Source: Boletus sp. NGJ (taxonomy: Eukaryota > Basidiomycota > Agaricomycetes > Boletales > Boletaceae). Taken from it: a stretch of 64,000 nucleotides of DNA. This document shows, in pieces, positions 45,351 to 55,616 of the stretch (position 1 is the first letter of the stretch; every line of letters starts with the position of its first letter). Below the pieces are notes generated by a model. The model worked only from the letters and a program-made list of their open reading frames with translations. It did not search any database and had not been told where the DNA came from. The position numbers were made by a program, and so were the translations under genes. The DNA lies in assembly GCA_019096195.1 (NCBI GenBank), contig JAGTXK010000050.1:620001-684000 (forward strand). Direction: 5' to 3'.

Positions 45351-45594
45351 GCCATTGGCCCAAGGGAGACTGATAATATTTACCCTACTAATTTTTTTTG
45401 GTAAAGATGTTCATTCTACAGTAGTTTTGAAAAGCTGTGTTGAAATTATGTACTACTATACACATTGGAGAGTGTATGTAATAGTATCTTTACAGTAATC
45501 ATCATCACTAACAATAAAACAATAGCCCACACTCAACCCTGATGAGTTTTATTCTTATAATGGAGTTGAACATCAGGCCATAGTAGAACAGCAG

Positions 45595-45692
45595 ATATAG
45601 TATACATACCATAGCAGCATCAAAAGATTTTATCAATTGTTAGATCTCTTACTATCATTTTATAACCCAAAACATCATTTGATAGAATACTA
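45595..45692 (+). repeat. Dispersed repeat, copy 1
   Basis: About 98 bp beginning ATATAGTATACATACCAT and containing TCAATTGTTAGATCTCTTA and ATCATTTG.TAG.ATACTA. It is repeated in the same orientation at 60389-60486 with about 10 differences, mostly transitions. The flanks are unrelated. Probably a fragment of a non-autonomous element. Confidence 0.75.
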
Positions 45693-45857
45693 TTAAGCTC
45701 ACTAAGATAATCTTAGATTCTTCAAATGAATTTTGAATTTTTATACTTATATTTTTATGAATATGTGAGTGGGCAGATGTAGTAATATTTTGTTGTAGTT
45801 GCAGTAAGTATCTATATCTGAGGAAATGAACATACTGTGCCTTTGCTGGGTTTATTA

Positions 45858-46073
45858 CAGTGGCTCAAAAAACTGTCTGCATGTTTGGTCATTTTTCACT
45901 AAACACATTATTCCCCAATAACCCCTAACCCTTAACCTAACATATAGGTGTATGAAATAAAGCACTGACCCTTGGCTTTCTATCCATCAAGGTTTTAAGA
46001 CATATGAATAAGAATTGATGAACTGGCAGCCATTTCAAAACAATGACTCATTCAGAGAGTTTTTTGACTCTAA
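45858..46073 (+). repeat. Left terminal inverted repeat of Tc1 element 1
   Basis: 216 bp, inverted relative to 54514-54726, with good identity throughout (for example AAGCACTGACCCTTGGCTTT matches on the other strand). Its own two ends carry inverted copies of one box: outer GGCTCAAAAAACTGTCTG and inner AGAGAGTTTTTTGACTC. Confidence 0.9.
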
Positions 46074-46221
46074 GTTTTGATTACATATATTGGACCCTAG
46101 CATGCTGTAATATGATTACATACATTTGGTAAGGCTTCTATTATGTCACCATTATGTAACTGAGTGTCAGACAACACATATAAACCCCATCATTCCATGT
46201 TTATTTTTCCATCATCACCAT

Positions 46222-46581
46222 TGAAACGAACTCGGATATTTTCCCTTTATTTACGTAGTTAGCTACCACTTAGACGATCCCACGAAGACATTACGTAGTT
46301 ACCATTATACCTAGGCCTTACGCCTAGACCATACGTCACTCACTAGTCAGCCTACGTCACAACCCCTATACCCATAGAACAGGCTAGACCCCACTACGTC
46401 ACCGTACGTCATACGGAACATTCTAGTAGGTTCCATGACCGGCCCTAAGCTGGTCCGTGCCCCCAGTAGTTAGTATATAAGTAGCGCTACAACACCTGTA
46501 TTAGCTAATCTTGGAATTCCTTTTCTCTCTCTCGAATATCGCGCTTGCGACTCTTGAGATATTAAGGTCTTCTTCCTTTCA
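46222..46581 (+). repeat. 5' LTR
   Basis: 360 bp from TGAAACGAACTCGG to CCTTTCA. It includes a TATATAA box at 46474-46480, about 32 bp upstream of TAATCTTGGAATT (46506-46518), which is the probable RNA start because the primer site is complementary to it. Confidence 0.92.
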
Positions 46582-46594
46582 AATTCCAAGATTA
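46582..46594 (+). other. Primer-binding site of self-priming type
   Basis: AATTCCAAGATTA directly follows the 5' LTR. It is the exact reverse complement of 46506-46518 inside the LTR, just downstream of the TATA box. This matches the self-primed group of Ty3/gypsy elements (Tf1/sushi type), in which the 5' end of the RNA primes reverse transcription instead of a tRNA. Confidence 0.78.
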
Positions 46595-47439
46595 TCCCTC
46601 GTCCCCGGGCTCTTCGCCTCTGGACATTTCCTCCCCTCTACCTCCACTGTTTTTGCCTAGTCGAGCAAACTTTTTGCTCGCTAGTACCGCTCTCGCCCTT
46701 CGATCCAACACTCCCCGTATCTGACCCTCAGAGGAACCGAGGGATCCCCGTTAGCGATAGACGTAACATCCGGACCTATACGGCGGTTGTCAGCGCAGGG
46801 ATCGTCCTCTACTGCAGGGAACGAATAAGGAGTTCGGGTCTCACTTCTCCCTCCTCCCCCATCCACTTCCGAACGCGTGGGCTCGTCGCCGCCGTTCACC
46901 CATATACCGGACCTCAGGTTTAGAGGGACCCGCTCGTACACGTGACGTACGCGAGTAAAGCACTCGGCGAAACGCTTTGTCATACGCTCGTCCGGCGTTC
47001 ACAAATAAGGATAACGTTGCTACCGGGCATAGTGCACTAGCCCCGCTTCTTGGGTGGTTGTCGACCCAAGCGTACGCTGGTCCTACGATAGTGGACTCGG
47101 GTTCGCGTGATCACCCGTGACGTCACGTAGGTGCGATAACTCGATTTATCTCGACTTTCGAGCGTGCACCACCTTCCTGTAGTAAGGAAGTTATCCTCCG
47201 GTTCCATACACCGCCCGACTCTCCCCCCTCCTGACGGTGCGCGGTCTTTCCCGCCGTTATTCTTTTTACAGCCCTGTCTTCAGACGGCCCCCGAACCTAC
47301 AACGTATTCAGACGCCGCTACGTCTGGGTACACCCCGACTATTCTTTCGTCATCCACACGACCTTGACGACCTACTCCACGCACGACCACCGCCACAGAA
47401 CCATCACCCGCCTAGCTCGTCTCGCCGGCTTAAGACGCG

Positions 47440-48900
47440 ATGAGCCACGTACCCCCGCAGCAGCCATACTCACGCCCCCCGTCCGTAGCAGCCGCCCCGG
47501 GTTCCTTCAGGGACCTGGCCAACCGGGCCGCCGCGCAAGGGCTCCCCACCCTTCAACTTATACAGCCGACCCCGCAGTCGATCCCTGCGCCGCTACCGCA
47601 GGCCCCTCCGTCCCCCACGCGCCAACAGGACATAGAGCAGTACCTCCTGCACCAGTCCGTCCTGAGGTACAACGTGTGGCGCCAAGCGTTCGCGGCAGAT
47701 CCCGTAGCGGCTGGACCGCCCCCACCAATCGCGCTCCCCAGGGTGGACCCTCCCGTCCCATCTCCCGCTCCTCTCCCGGAGCCCACTCCCCGAGCTCAGG
47801 TATCCGAGTCCACATCCCTTCTCCCGGGAGGACACCCCGACTGGTCCCACCGCAGGGCCCAGCTCCCTCGCGCCCGCTCCCCACGCCCCCGCAGCCGAGC
47901 TCCCCATCCCACTCGAATTCACCTGGGATCCCTCGGCCCGCCGCACGTGGCTTCCCCCCGACTTCCCCGAGGATCGGGAAGAGCCTGGCCGCTAAGCCAG
48001 AGCATTACGATGGCAACAAGGAGAAGTTCGTTCAGTGGTGGAGGACCGTCACCCTCTACCTGAACGGCTTCGAAAGCTACGCCGACCGATCGGCAGAAAA
48101 TACTCATCACGCTGTCGTACATGCGAGGCGATAACGCCGCCGGGCGATTCTCAGACCTCCTCGTCGAAGGAGACGCATACGCCGCCGTCAACTTTGAGTT
48201 TTTCGTGGAGAAACTCAAGAAGACGTTCCAACCCGCCGGCCTCGTGCGCCTGGCGGAACAGAAACTGTTCTCCCTTCGCCAAGGGAAGGACAGCGTCGAA
48301 GACTACTTCACGCGCCTGTTCCAGCTGGCCATCGAGGCCAAATTCGACGTCAGGATAAACGGGAGGACGATCGTCAACCAGATCCGGCACCAGGCCCGGA
48401 ACGAACTGGTTGAGTACGTCGAGAGGTACAAGCCGGACCTCATCGACTCCACCGACGTCCGCGAGTGGGAGACCGCCCTGGTACGGGCAGAGGAGGTCCT
48501 CGGCGCCATCGCAGAGCGCAAGAAGGCCTCCAACGTCTTCGCCACCGGCCCCTACCTACAACCCGCGTTTCATCCCGCGTCCCCGCTCGTACGCACCTCC
48601 CGCTGCACCCCCGCCTACCCGCCCGCCCCCCTCGGCGCCCGTCGCGCGCCCGCACCCTCAGACCACCGGGGTCTTCCCCGGACAAGGCGCTCCCATGGAG
48701 CTCGACAAGGCACGCGCAGCTGGACTGTGCCGAAAATGCAGGAAGCCCTGGCCCTGCGCCGATCACCCGCCCCGCCCTCGCCCGCAAGCGAGGAGCATCA
48801 CGGTAAACGGTCAGGAAGTTTCCCCGGACATGTTTGCTACGATACGAGCCATGATGGACTCAGCGGAGAGCCCCGCAAGTAGAACCAGTAGTTTACGCCC
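47440..48900 (+). pseudogene. gag-like region of the LTR element (fossil)
   Basis: Pro/Arg-rich N-terminal sequence followed by a retrotransposon gag block (FFVEKLKKTFQPAG, RLAEQKLFSLRQGKDSVEDY, FTRLFQLAIEAKF) and a short Cys-containing tail (CRKCRKPWPCADH), which resembles a reduced zinc knuckle. Degraded. Confidence 0.75.
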
Positions 48901-49040
48901 CCGATGTACAAAGTGACTCGGGTTTTCAGCCTGTACAGTAGACACCAGTCGACCTGCTGTACAACATAAGTCATTGCTGAATGTAACATGTTTTCCGTCC
49001 TAAGCATTGACGAGACTGAAGACGAGGAAACGAACAACGC

Positions 49041-52000
49041 GTGAACCTCCCGGGCACTCCGCCCGTTAAGAAAATGACCATCATGCCGCGAAAGGTGAAG
49101 TTCGCGCCGTCCGTAAAGCGAGACGACGGCCCGAACGACGCCGACACCATCCCGCGCAAACACCCAAAGGAAGCACGAAAGGGAGAGACGTCCTCTCGTT
49201 CCTGGCTGAACACGTTGGACCCCTGGTCCATACGTTGGATGAAGGCCCAAGTGGAGAACACGGATGTTGACCGCAGCATCCACCACCTGAAGTCCTTCGT
49301 TCACGACAGCCGGACGATCGAAGTGTCTCGGGACCTCGTGCAGGACCTCCGAAGACTTTCCGACGAAGACGCGTACTGGGTCCTCCATGACCTACAGCAC
49401 GCCCCGAAATTCCGGAAAGCATCCCCTCGATCCACGAAGCGAAACTCGCTGGAGATCCCGGTGACGCTAACCCTCCCGAACCGACAGACCGCCAACGTCA
49501 AGGCACTGATCGATTCAGGCTGCACCGGATCGTCCATCCACGAGAAGTTCGTGGCTGAAAAGGGGGTAAAGACGCACTCCCTCCCCCGCCCCCTCACCGT
49601 CTACAACGCCGATGGCACGCCGAACGCCGGAGGCAAAGTAGAGAAATTCGTGATCCTCGAAGCTCCAGGTGAACGACCACAGGGAACAGTTGGCCCTCGC
49701 AGTAACCAACCTCGGGCCGAACACCGTGTTCCTCGGACACGACTGGCTGAAGATGCACAACCCAGCCATCAACTGGAAAACCGGGAGAATTTCCTTTCAG
49801 ATGCAAGAGGGGATCACGCCGTGGGCAGTGTAGACGAGGAGGAAGACGAGATGGACGTAGACTACAGGCCGTCCCAAGGCGACAGACTATTCGAACTCGA
49901 TGTAGTAGAGTACATGCGAAATCGAAACGTCGCCACGGAGGTGGCCATCAAGGACTACGTCCCAGAAAAAGAAGAGAGACCTTCGAGGAAGCCGCCCCGA
50001 AGTACGTCCACGAGTATAAGGACGTCTTCGACAAAGAAAGCTTCGATGCGCTACCCCCGAGACGCCCTTGGGATCACGCCATCGAGCTCCTCCCCGGGAA
50101 CCATGAGGTAGACTGCAAGGTCTATCCCTCTCAATCCCGGGCGAGCAGAAGGAACTGGACTCCTTCCTCGAGGAGAATCTCAAGTCCGGGAGGATACGAC
50201 CCTCCAAGTCACCCTTCGCATCGGCCTTCTTCTTCATCAAGAAGAAAGACGGACGCCTCCGCCCCGTGCAAGACTACCGCAAGCTGAACGCGGTGACAAG
50301 ACGCAACCGCTACCCGCTCCCGCTCATAAGCGAACTGGTCGACAAGCTCAAGTCGGCCAAGTACTACACCAAGTTCGACGTGAGATGGGGGTACAACAAC
50401 GTACGGATGGCAGAAGGCGACGAGTGGAAGGCCGCCTTCCGAGCAAACCGCGGGCTATTCGAGCCCCTCGTGATGTTCTTCGGGCTCACCAATTCACCAG
50501 CGACGTTTCAGACGATGATGAACGCGCTGTTTAGACACTTGGTGGACCGAGGCGTAGTGGTCGTCTACATAGACGATATCATGATATTCACGAGAGACAC
50601 TCGAAGAGCACCGCAAGGTAGTACGCGAGGTGCTACAAATCCTCCGCGACGCACACCTCTACCTGCGTCACGACAAATGCGACTTTGAGGTCCAAGAGAC
50701 CGAGTTCCTCGGGCTCATCGTCGCACAAGACAAGGTGAAGATGGACGAGAAGAAGGTGGAAGCCATCAAGAGCTGGCCAACGTCCCCACCTCGAAGAAAA
50801 CACTGCAGAGGATTCCTCGGGTTCCTCAACTTCTACCGACGGTTCGTCAAGAACTTCGCCATGATCGCGCGCCCCCTCAACGCGCTCACGTCGGTGAAGA
50901 AGAGACTTCGAGTGGACGACGGCCTGCCAAGCGGCCTTCCAAACCCTCAAGGACACCATCTCCTCCGCCCCGGCGCTCGCCATGCCCACCGACACCGACC
51001 CCTACCGCATCGAAACCGACGGCTCGGGCATTGGCATCGGCGCCATCCTCTCCCAAAAGCACGACGGCACATGGCACCCCGTCGCCTTCATCTCCCGTTC
51101 CCTCAACGACGCCGAGAGGAACTACCACGCCGCTGACCTCGAGATGTTAGCCATCATGTTCGCCCTCAACGAGTGGCGACAATATCTCCTCGAGGCAGCC
51201 CACCCGATCGAGATCTGGACGGACCACAAGAACCTCGAGTTCTTCCGGAAACCCCAGGATCTCACCCGCCGTCAGGCCCGCTGGCAACAGGTCCTACAGG
51301 AATACCATGTGGTGATCAGCCACCGCCCTGGCAAAACCAACCCCGCGGACCCTCTGTCCAGGAGGCCAGACTTTGAAAAGGGGGTGACATCCGACAACAC
51401 CGCGCAGACACTACTGCCTGACGCCCTTTTTTCGCCCCCACCGTCACCTACCTCCACGACGGTCTCCCTCAAAGCCGTCGCACCGGCGAGCACGCTCTCA
51501 AGGATCACAAAGCTACAGTACAAACTAGAGCAGTTCGCCAAGGAAGGCTTGGAGAAAGGAGAACTCCCCCTGGAGCCGCAAAGAAGGACTTGTCCACTGG
51601 AAGACGCTCGTCTACGTGCCGAACGACGCGAAACTCAGAGAGGACATCCTCATCGCGAACCATGATCATCCGATCGCTGGCCACCCCGGCATCCGGCGCA
51701 CTCGCGATTTGATCATGAGCGAATACTATTGGCCCTCGCTTCGACGCGACGTGGAGACTTACGTCAAAGGGTGTGATACGTGCCAAAAGGTAAAAGCCAA
51801 AACCTCGGCCATCAACACACCGCTCCACCCGAATGAGATCCCATCTTCCCCCTGGGAAATCATCTCCGTCGACCTGATCGGCCCCCTCCCCCAATCAGAT
51901 GGCAAGAACGCCATCCTGGTTGTCGTCGATCGTTTCTCCAAGATGATCCACCTAGCACCGGTTATGGACACCATAACGTCCCAAGGGGTCGCAACAATCT

Positions 52001-53104
52001 TCCGCGACCAGATCTTCAAGCTCCACGGTGTCCCACGCAAGGTGATCTCCGACAGAGGAACGCAATTCGTGTCGTCGTTCATGCGCGACCTTTACTCCCT
52101 CCTCGGCATCCAAGCCAACCCGTCTACCGCTTACCACCCCCAGACCGACGGGCAGACGGAGCGCATCAACCGAGAGGTGGAGAAATACCTGCGCATCTAC
52201 GTCAACCATCGCCAAACCGACTGGGCCGAATGGCTACCCCTAGCCGAGTTCGCCCACAACTCGCAGACCACCAGCGCAACCGGCGTCTCCCCCTTCCTGC
52301 TCAACTACGGGCAACAGCCGCTCATACCGAACAAGCGAGTGGAAGTGAGAAACGAATCCGCCGCCTCCTTCGCCGAAACAATGAAAACCCACCACAACAC
52401 GGCCAAGGACGCGCTGGAAAAAGCGGCAGAAGCGATGAAGAAGGCGCACGACAAACGTGCATCCCCCGCCGTCGAATACACGGTCGGCCAGCAGGTCCTA
52501 CTCGAAGGAACCCACGTTCGGACCGATCGCCCGACCAAGAAGTTCGACGACAAACGACACGGCCCGTTCAAGGTGAAGCGTAAGATCGGCGAGGCCTCCT
52601 ACGAGCTAGGACCTCCCGCGCACGTGGAAAGGGATTCACCCCGTATTCCACGAGTCGCTTCTTACGCCCTACCACCCGGGCACATCCCCCTCCCAGACGA
52701 AACCGAAACCGCCACCCCCGGTTATCGTCCAGCAACAAGAAGAGTACGAAGTGGAGCACGTCGCCGACTCACGTAAGCGACGCGGCAGAACCGAGTACCT
52801 AGTACAGTGGAAAGGGTACCCCCGCGAGGAACGCACATGGGAACCGAAAAGGAACGTCTCAAACGCCCCACAGGCGATCGAGAAGTTCCACCGAGAGAAC
52901 CCCACCGCCATCCGCACCCTTGCCGACGGCGAGTGCGACTGCCCAACCTGCGCGTTCCCCGGAACCCCCCTATTCGACGACCCGTCCTTCCGCTCGTACG
53001 CGGCCTCCCTAAACCGCCTCCCCGACCAACTCTTCGAGATCCCCGCACCCCATAGCGACGTCAACCTCACCGGTATCATCATCGACCGGGAGTTCGATGG
53101 CTAG
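49041..53104 (+). pseudogene. pol-like region of the LTR element (fossil)
   Basis: In order: aspartic protease (KALIDSGCTGSS, near 49500), reverse transcriptase ([20 protein letters not shown] near 50270; the catalytic VYIDDIMIF near 50570), RNase H (IETDGSGIGIGAILSQKHD near 51010), integrase (GHPGIRRTRDLIMSEYYWPS, ISVDLIGPLP, AYHPQTDGQTERINREVEKY) and chromodomain (RGRTEYLVQWKGYPREERTW near 52790). All are in the normal Ty3/gypsy order. Degraded. Confidence 0.9.
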
Positions 53105-53115
53105 AAAGGGGGTAA

Positions 53116-53479
53116 TGAAACGAACTCGGACGTTTTCGCCTTTATTTACGTAGTTAGCTAACACTTGACGACCCCACGAACGCACTTACGTAGTTACCAT
53201 TATGCCTAGACCTTACGTCTAGACCATACGTCACACACTAGTCAGCCTACGTCACAACCCCATACCCATAGAACAGGCTAGACCCCACTACGTCACCGTA
53301 CGTCGTACGGAACATTCTAGTAGGTTCCACGACCGGCCCTAAGCTGGTCCGTGCTCACGCCAGTAGTTAGTATATAAGTAGCGCCACAACACCTGTATTA
53401 GCTCAATCTTGGAATTCCTTTTCTCTCCCTCGAATATCGCGCTTGCGACTCTCGGGATATTAAGGTCTTTTCCCTTTCA
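53116..53479 (+). repeat. 3' LTR
   Basis: 364 bp from TGAAACGAACTCGG to CCTTTCA, preceded by the purine tract AGAAAGGGGG. It aligns with the 5' LTR along its length; the differences are scattered substitutions and a few 1-3 bp indels. Confidence 0.92.
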
Positions 53480-53482
53480 ACC

Positions 53483-54499
53483 ATGAAACCCATTTCCATC
53501 TCTCAAAGAAACAATATCATCTCTCCCTCCTCTCATGGGCTTTCCTCTAGAAAAATCTCTGCCCAAACTGGCCTAGGGAAGTCTACAGTATGCCAAGTGC
53601 TTCAGGAACTCCAGCCAGAGAAGACTAGGCTTCTTGGTGGCTGTCCTTCCAAGCTTACCTCTACCAATAAAAGAGCTATTGTCCAGCAAATTATTACTAG
53701 CAAGGCCAGAAATGCTGTTCATGCTGCCCAATACATCAATACCATTATTGATACCCCTGTCTGTCCTCAGACTGTTAGAAATACTCTCAAGGAAGCCTCC
53801 TTAAAGGCTGTGGTAAAGAAGAAAAAGCCATTGCTTTTTAGTGGTCACAAGAAAAGAAGATTAGCCTTTGCTCTCAAGTACCAGCATTGGACTGTGGAGG
53901 ACTGGAAGAGAGTTATATGGTCAGATGAGACCAAGATCAATAGGATTGGGTCAGATGGGCAAGAGTATGTGTGGAAAAAGAAAGGAGAGGGGCTAATTGC
54001 TAGAGAGGTCCAAGGCACAGTCAAGTTTGGAGGAGGTTCACTGATGGTATGGGGCTGCATAGGGTGGAATGGAGTGGGGATTTTGAGTGAGGTGGAGGGG
54101 AGAATGGATGCTGAACAGTATGTGGCCATATTGGAGCAGAGGTTGCTGCAAAGCATGGAGGAATCTGGAATTCCAGAAGATGACATTATCTTTCAACAAA
54201 ATAATGATCCCAAGCATACCTCTAAAAGAGCCCAAAGATGGTTTGAAGAGCAAGGAATCAAGCTTCTGGACTGGCCTGCACAATCTCCAGACCTTAATCC
54301 CATTAAACATACTTGGAATCACCTCAAGAGATGCCTCTCAGGTTATGAAAATGCTCCTACAGATGTTCATCAATTGTGGAAAAGAGTAGTGGAGCAGTGG
54401 GGAAAGATTGATGAGGAACAGTGTCAGAAATGGATAGAAAGTATGCCTAGAAGGATTGAAGCAGTTATCAAGGCCAAAGGAGCTCATACCAAGTACTAG
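53483..54499 (+). pseudogene. Tc1 transposase 1, open but catalytically dead (DD34E)
   Basis: A 338-residue open frame MKPISISQRNNIISPSSHGL...KAKGAHTKY. The N-terminal helix-turn-helix (SSRKISAQTGLGKSTVCQVL) and catalytic core are recognisable: VIWSDETKINRIGSDGQEYV with the first Asp (residue 148), then QQNNDPKHTS and WPAQSPDLNPIKHTW. In the family these read QDNDPKH and NPIEH, with 34 residues between Asp and Glu. Here residue 240 is Asn (AAT for GAT) and residue 275 is Lys (AAA for GAA), both G-to-A changes at the right spacing. The frame is full length, so it was silenced by substitution rather than truncation. Its ATG lies inside the target duplication made by the LTR element. Confidence 0.93.
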
Positions 54500-54513
54500 A
54501 TACCTAGATAAAT

Positions 54514-54726
54514 TTAGAGTCAAAAAACTGTCCAAATGAGTTATTGTTTTGAAATGGCTGCCAGTTCATCAATTCCTATTCATGTCTTAAAACCTTGATG
54601 GATAGAAAGCCAAGGGTCAGTGCTTTATTTATACACCTATATGTTAGGGTAAGGGTTAGGGGTTATTGGGGAATAACACGTTTAGTGAAAAATGACCAAA
54701 CATGCAGACAGTTTTTTGAGCCACTA
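54514..54726 (-). repeat. Right terminal inverted repeat of Tc1 element 1
   Basis: 213 bp, starting 14 bp after the transposase stop. Inner box TTAGAGTCAAAAAACTGTCC and outer box GACAGTTTTTTGAGCCACTA are inverted copies of each other, as in the left repeat. Confidence 0.9.
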
Positions 54727-54825
54727 TATCTCACAGTGTCTCATAGTGTCTTATGGTATTCTCATAGTACTTCTGTAGTGGTCATAGTGATGCCATAGTA
54801 TACATAGTGCTTCTATAGTGGCTTA
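54727..54825 (+). repeat. Degenerate CATAGTG-type simple repeat
   Basis: Irregular copies of CATAGTG/TCATAGT directly after Tc1 element 1, ending before 54826. The same unit on the opposite strand (CACTATGA) makes the tracts at 55425-55600 and 60610-60760. Confidence 0.7.
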
Positions 54826-55121
54826 GCAATCCTAATCCTAATCCAATTTCAAGCCAATTCAAATTTCAAATTCAATCAAATATTAATTCTATTAATTCTA
54901 ATTCTACCAGTTCCAATCCCAATCCTAACAATTTACAAAGTGAAGTGTTGACTTTATGTAATAAGTAGAGAAGGATAAAATTGAGAAACAAGAGGGTGTG
55001 GGAAAGTTTTTGAAGTCTAGCTTGTTTATATAAGAATGGTGGCACAAACATTGGCAAACAATGTCCGCTTTTTTAACACTGAGTGTAGGAAAATGGACTT
55101 GGATATTTTTTTTGAGTGTAG

Positions 55122-55390
55122 GTCTACACTTTTGGTACACTTTGTGGCTACACTTTTACTACACTTTGGTGCACATTTTTGGTACATTTTTGGTACACTT
55201 TGTTTGCTACACTGTACTACACCCTGCTACTATTTTGTTTGCTTTTTTTACTACACTTTGTTTGCTACACTTTTGCTACATTTGGTGCGCATTTTTGCTA
55301 CACTATATTACACTCTTTCCTACACTTTTTGTACAACATTTGACTACACCTTTGACTACACCTTTGACTACACTTTTTGTATACTTTTAA
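55122..55390 (+). repeat. Degenerate CTACACTTT/GGTACACTTT minisatellite
   Basis: About 270 bp of irregular units such as CTACACTTTTG, GGTACACTTTG and the tail ACTACACCTTTG three times (55343-55371). T-rich, no CpG. It translates as low-complexity Phe/Leu/Thr strings and is not a gene. Confidence 0.8.
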
Positions 55391-55424
55391 TTTAGGATTA
55401 GGATTAGGATTAGCTTAAAATTAC

Positions 55425-55600
55425 TACTATAACTATGACTACTATGAATGTACTATGAATGCTATGAAATGCTATGGTACTATGACACTATGACACTATG
55501 AATACTATGAATACACTTTCAATACTATGACACTATAAACACTATGAACACTATGAGTTATCTATGAAACTACTATGACACTATGAGCACTATGATGAAA
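55425..55600 (+). repeat. Degenerate ACTATGA simple repeat
   Basis: Irregular tandem units ACTATGACACT, ACTATGAATACT and ACTATGAACACT. It is the opposite strand of the tract at 54727-54825 and the same strand as 60610-60760. Confidence 0.75.
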
Positions 55601-55616
55601 TCCTGTATTTACTGAT

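Larger units (their letters stand above)
46222..53479 (+). mobile_element. Ty3/gypsy chromovirus LTR retrotransposon (fossil)
   Basis: 7,258-bp Metaviridae element bounded by TG...CA LTRs and a 5-bp target duplication ACCAT (46217-46221 and 53480-53484). Parts in order: 5' LTR, primer site, leader of about 850 bp, gag-like region, protease, reverse transcriptase, RNase H, integrase, C-terminal chromodomain, polypurine tract (53103-53112) and 3' LTR. The chromodomain marks a chromovirus, the lineage common in fungi, which targets chromatin. It is broken, with perhaps six to eight frame disruptions. The LTRs differ at roughly 5-7% of sites by eye, so the insertion is moderately old. It is GC- and CpG-rich, unlike the DNA around it. 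Confidence 0.93.
45858..54726 (+). mobile_element. Tc1/mariner element 1, split by an LTR retrotransposon
   Basis: DNA transposon bounded by TA target duplications (45856-45857 and 54727-54728) and long terminal inverted repeats, 45858-46073 and 54514-54726. Without the LTR insertion (46222-53479) and its 5-bp duplication it would be about 1.6 kb, the same size as element 2 at 57222-58830. It carries one transposase frame. The outer tips read CAGTGGCTC at the left and, inverted, TAGTGGCTC at the right. The whole non-LTR part is AT-rich and CpG-poor. It cannot move with its own transposase because two catalytic residues are changed. Confidence 0.92.

Noticed and set aside
46681-46983. 100-residue minus frame in the LTR element leader
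   Set aside because: No homology seen; a GC-rich shadow frame inside a retrotransposon leader.
47440-48134. Pro/Arg-rich frames considered as a separate host gene
   Set aside because: They lie inside the LTR element just before the gag block and share its composition.
54829-55412. TTAGGA/CCTAAT arrays taken as possible interstitial telomere repeats
   Set aside because: The unit is GGATTA repeated, not TTAGGG, and only three to four units long.
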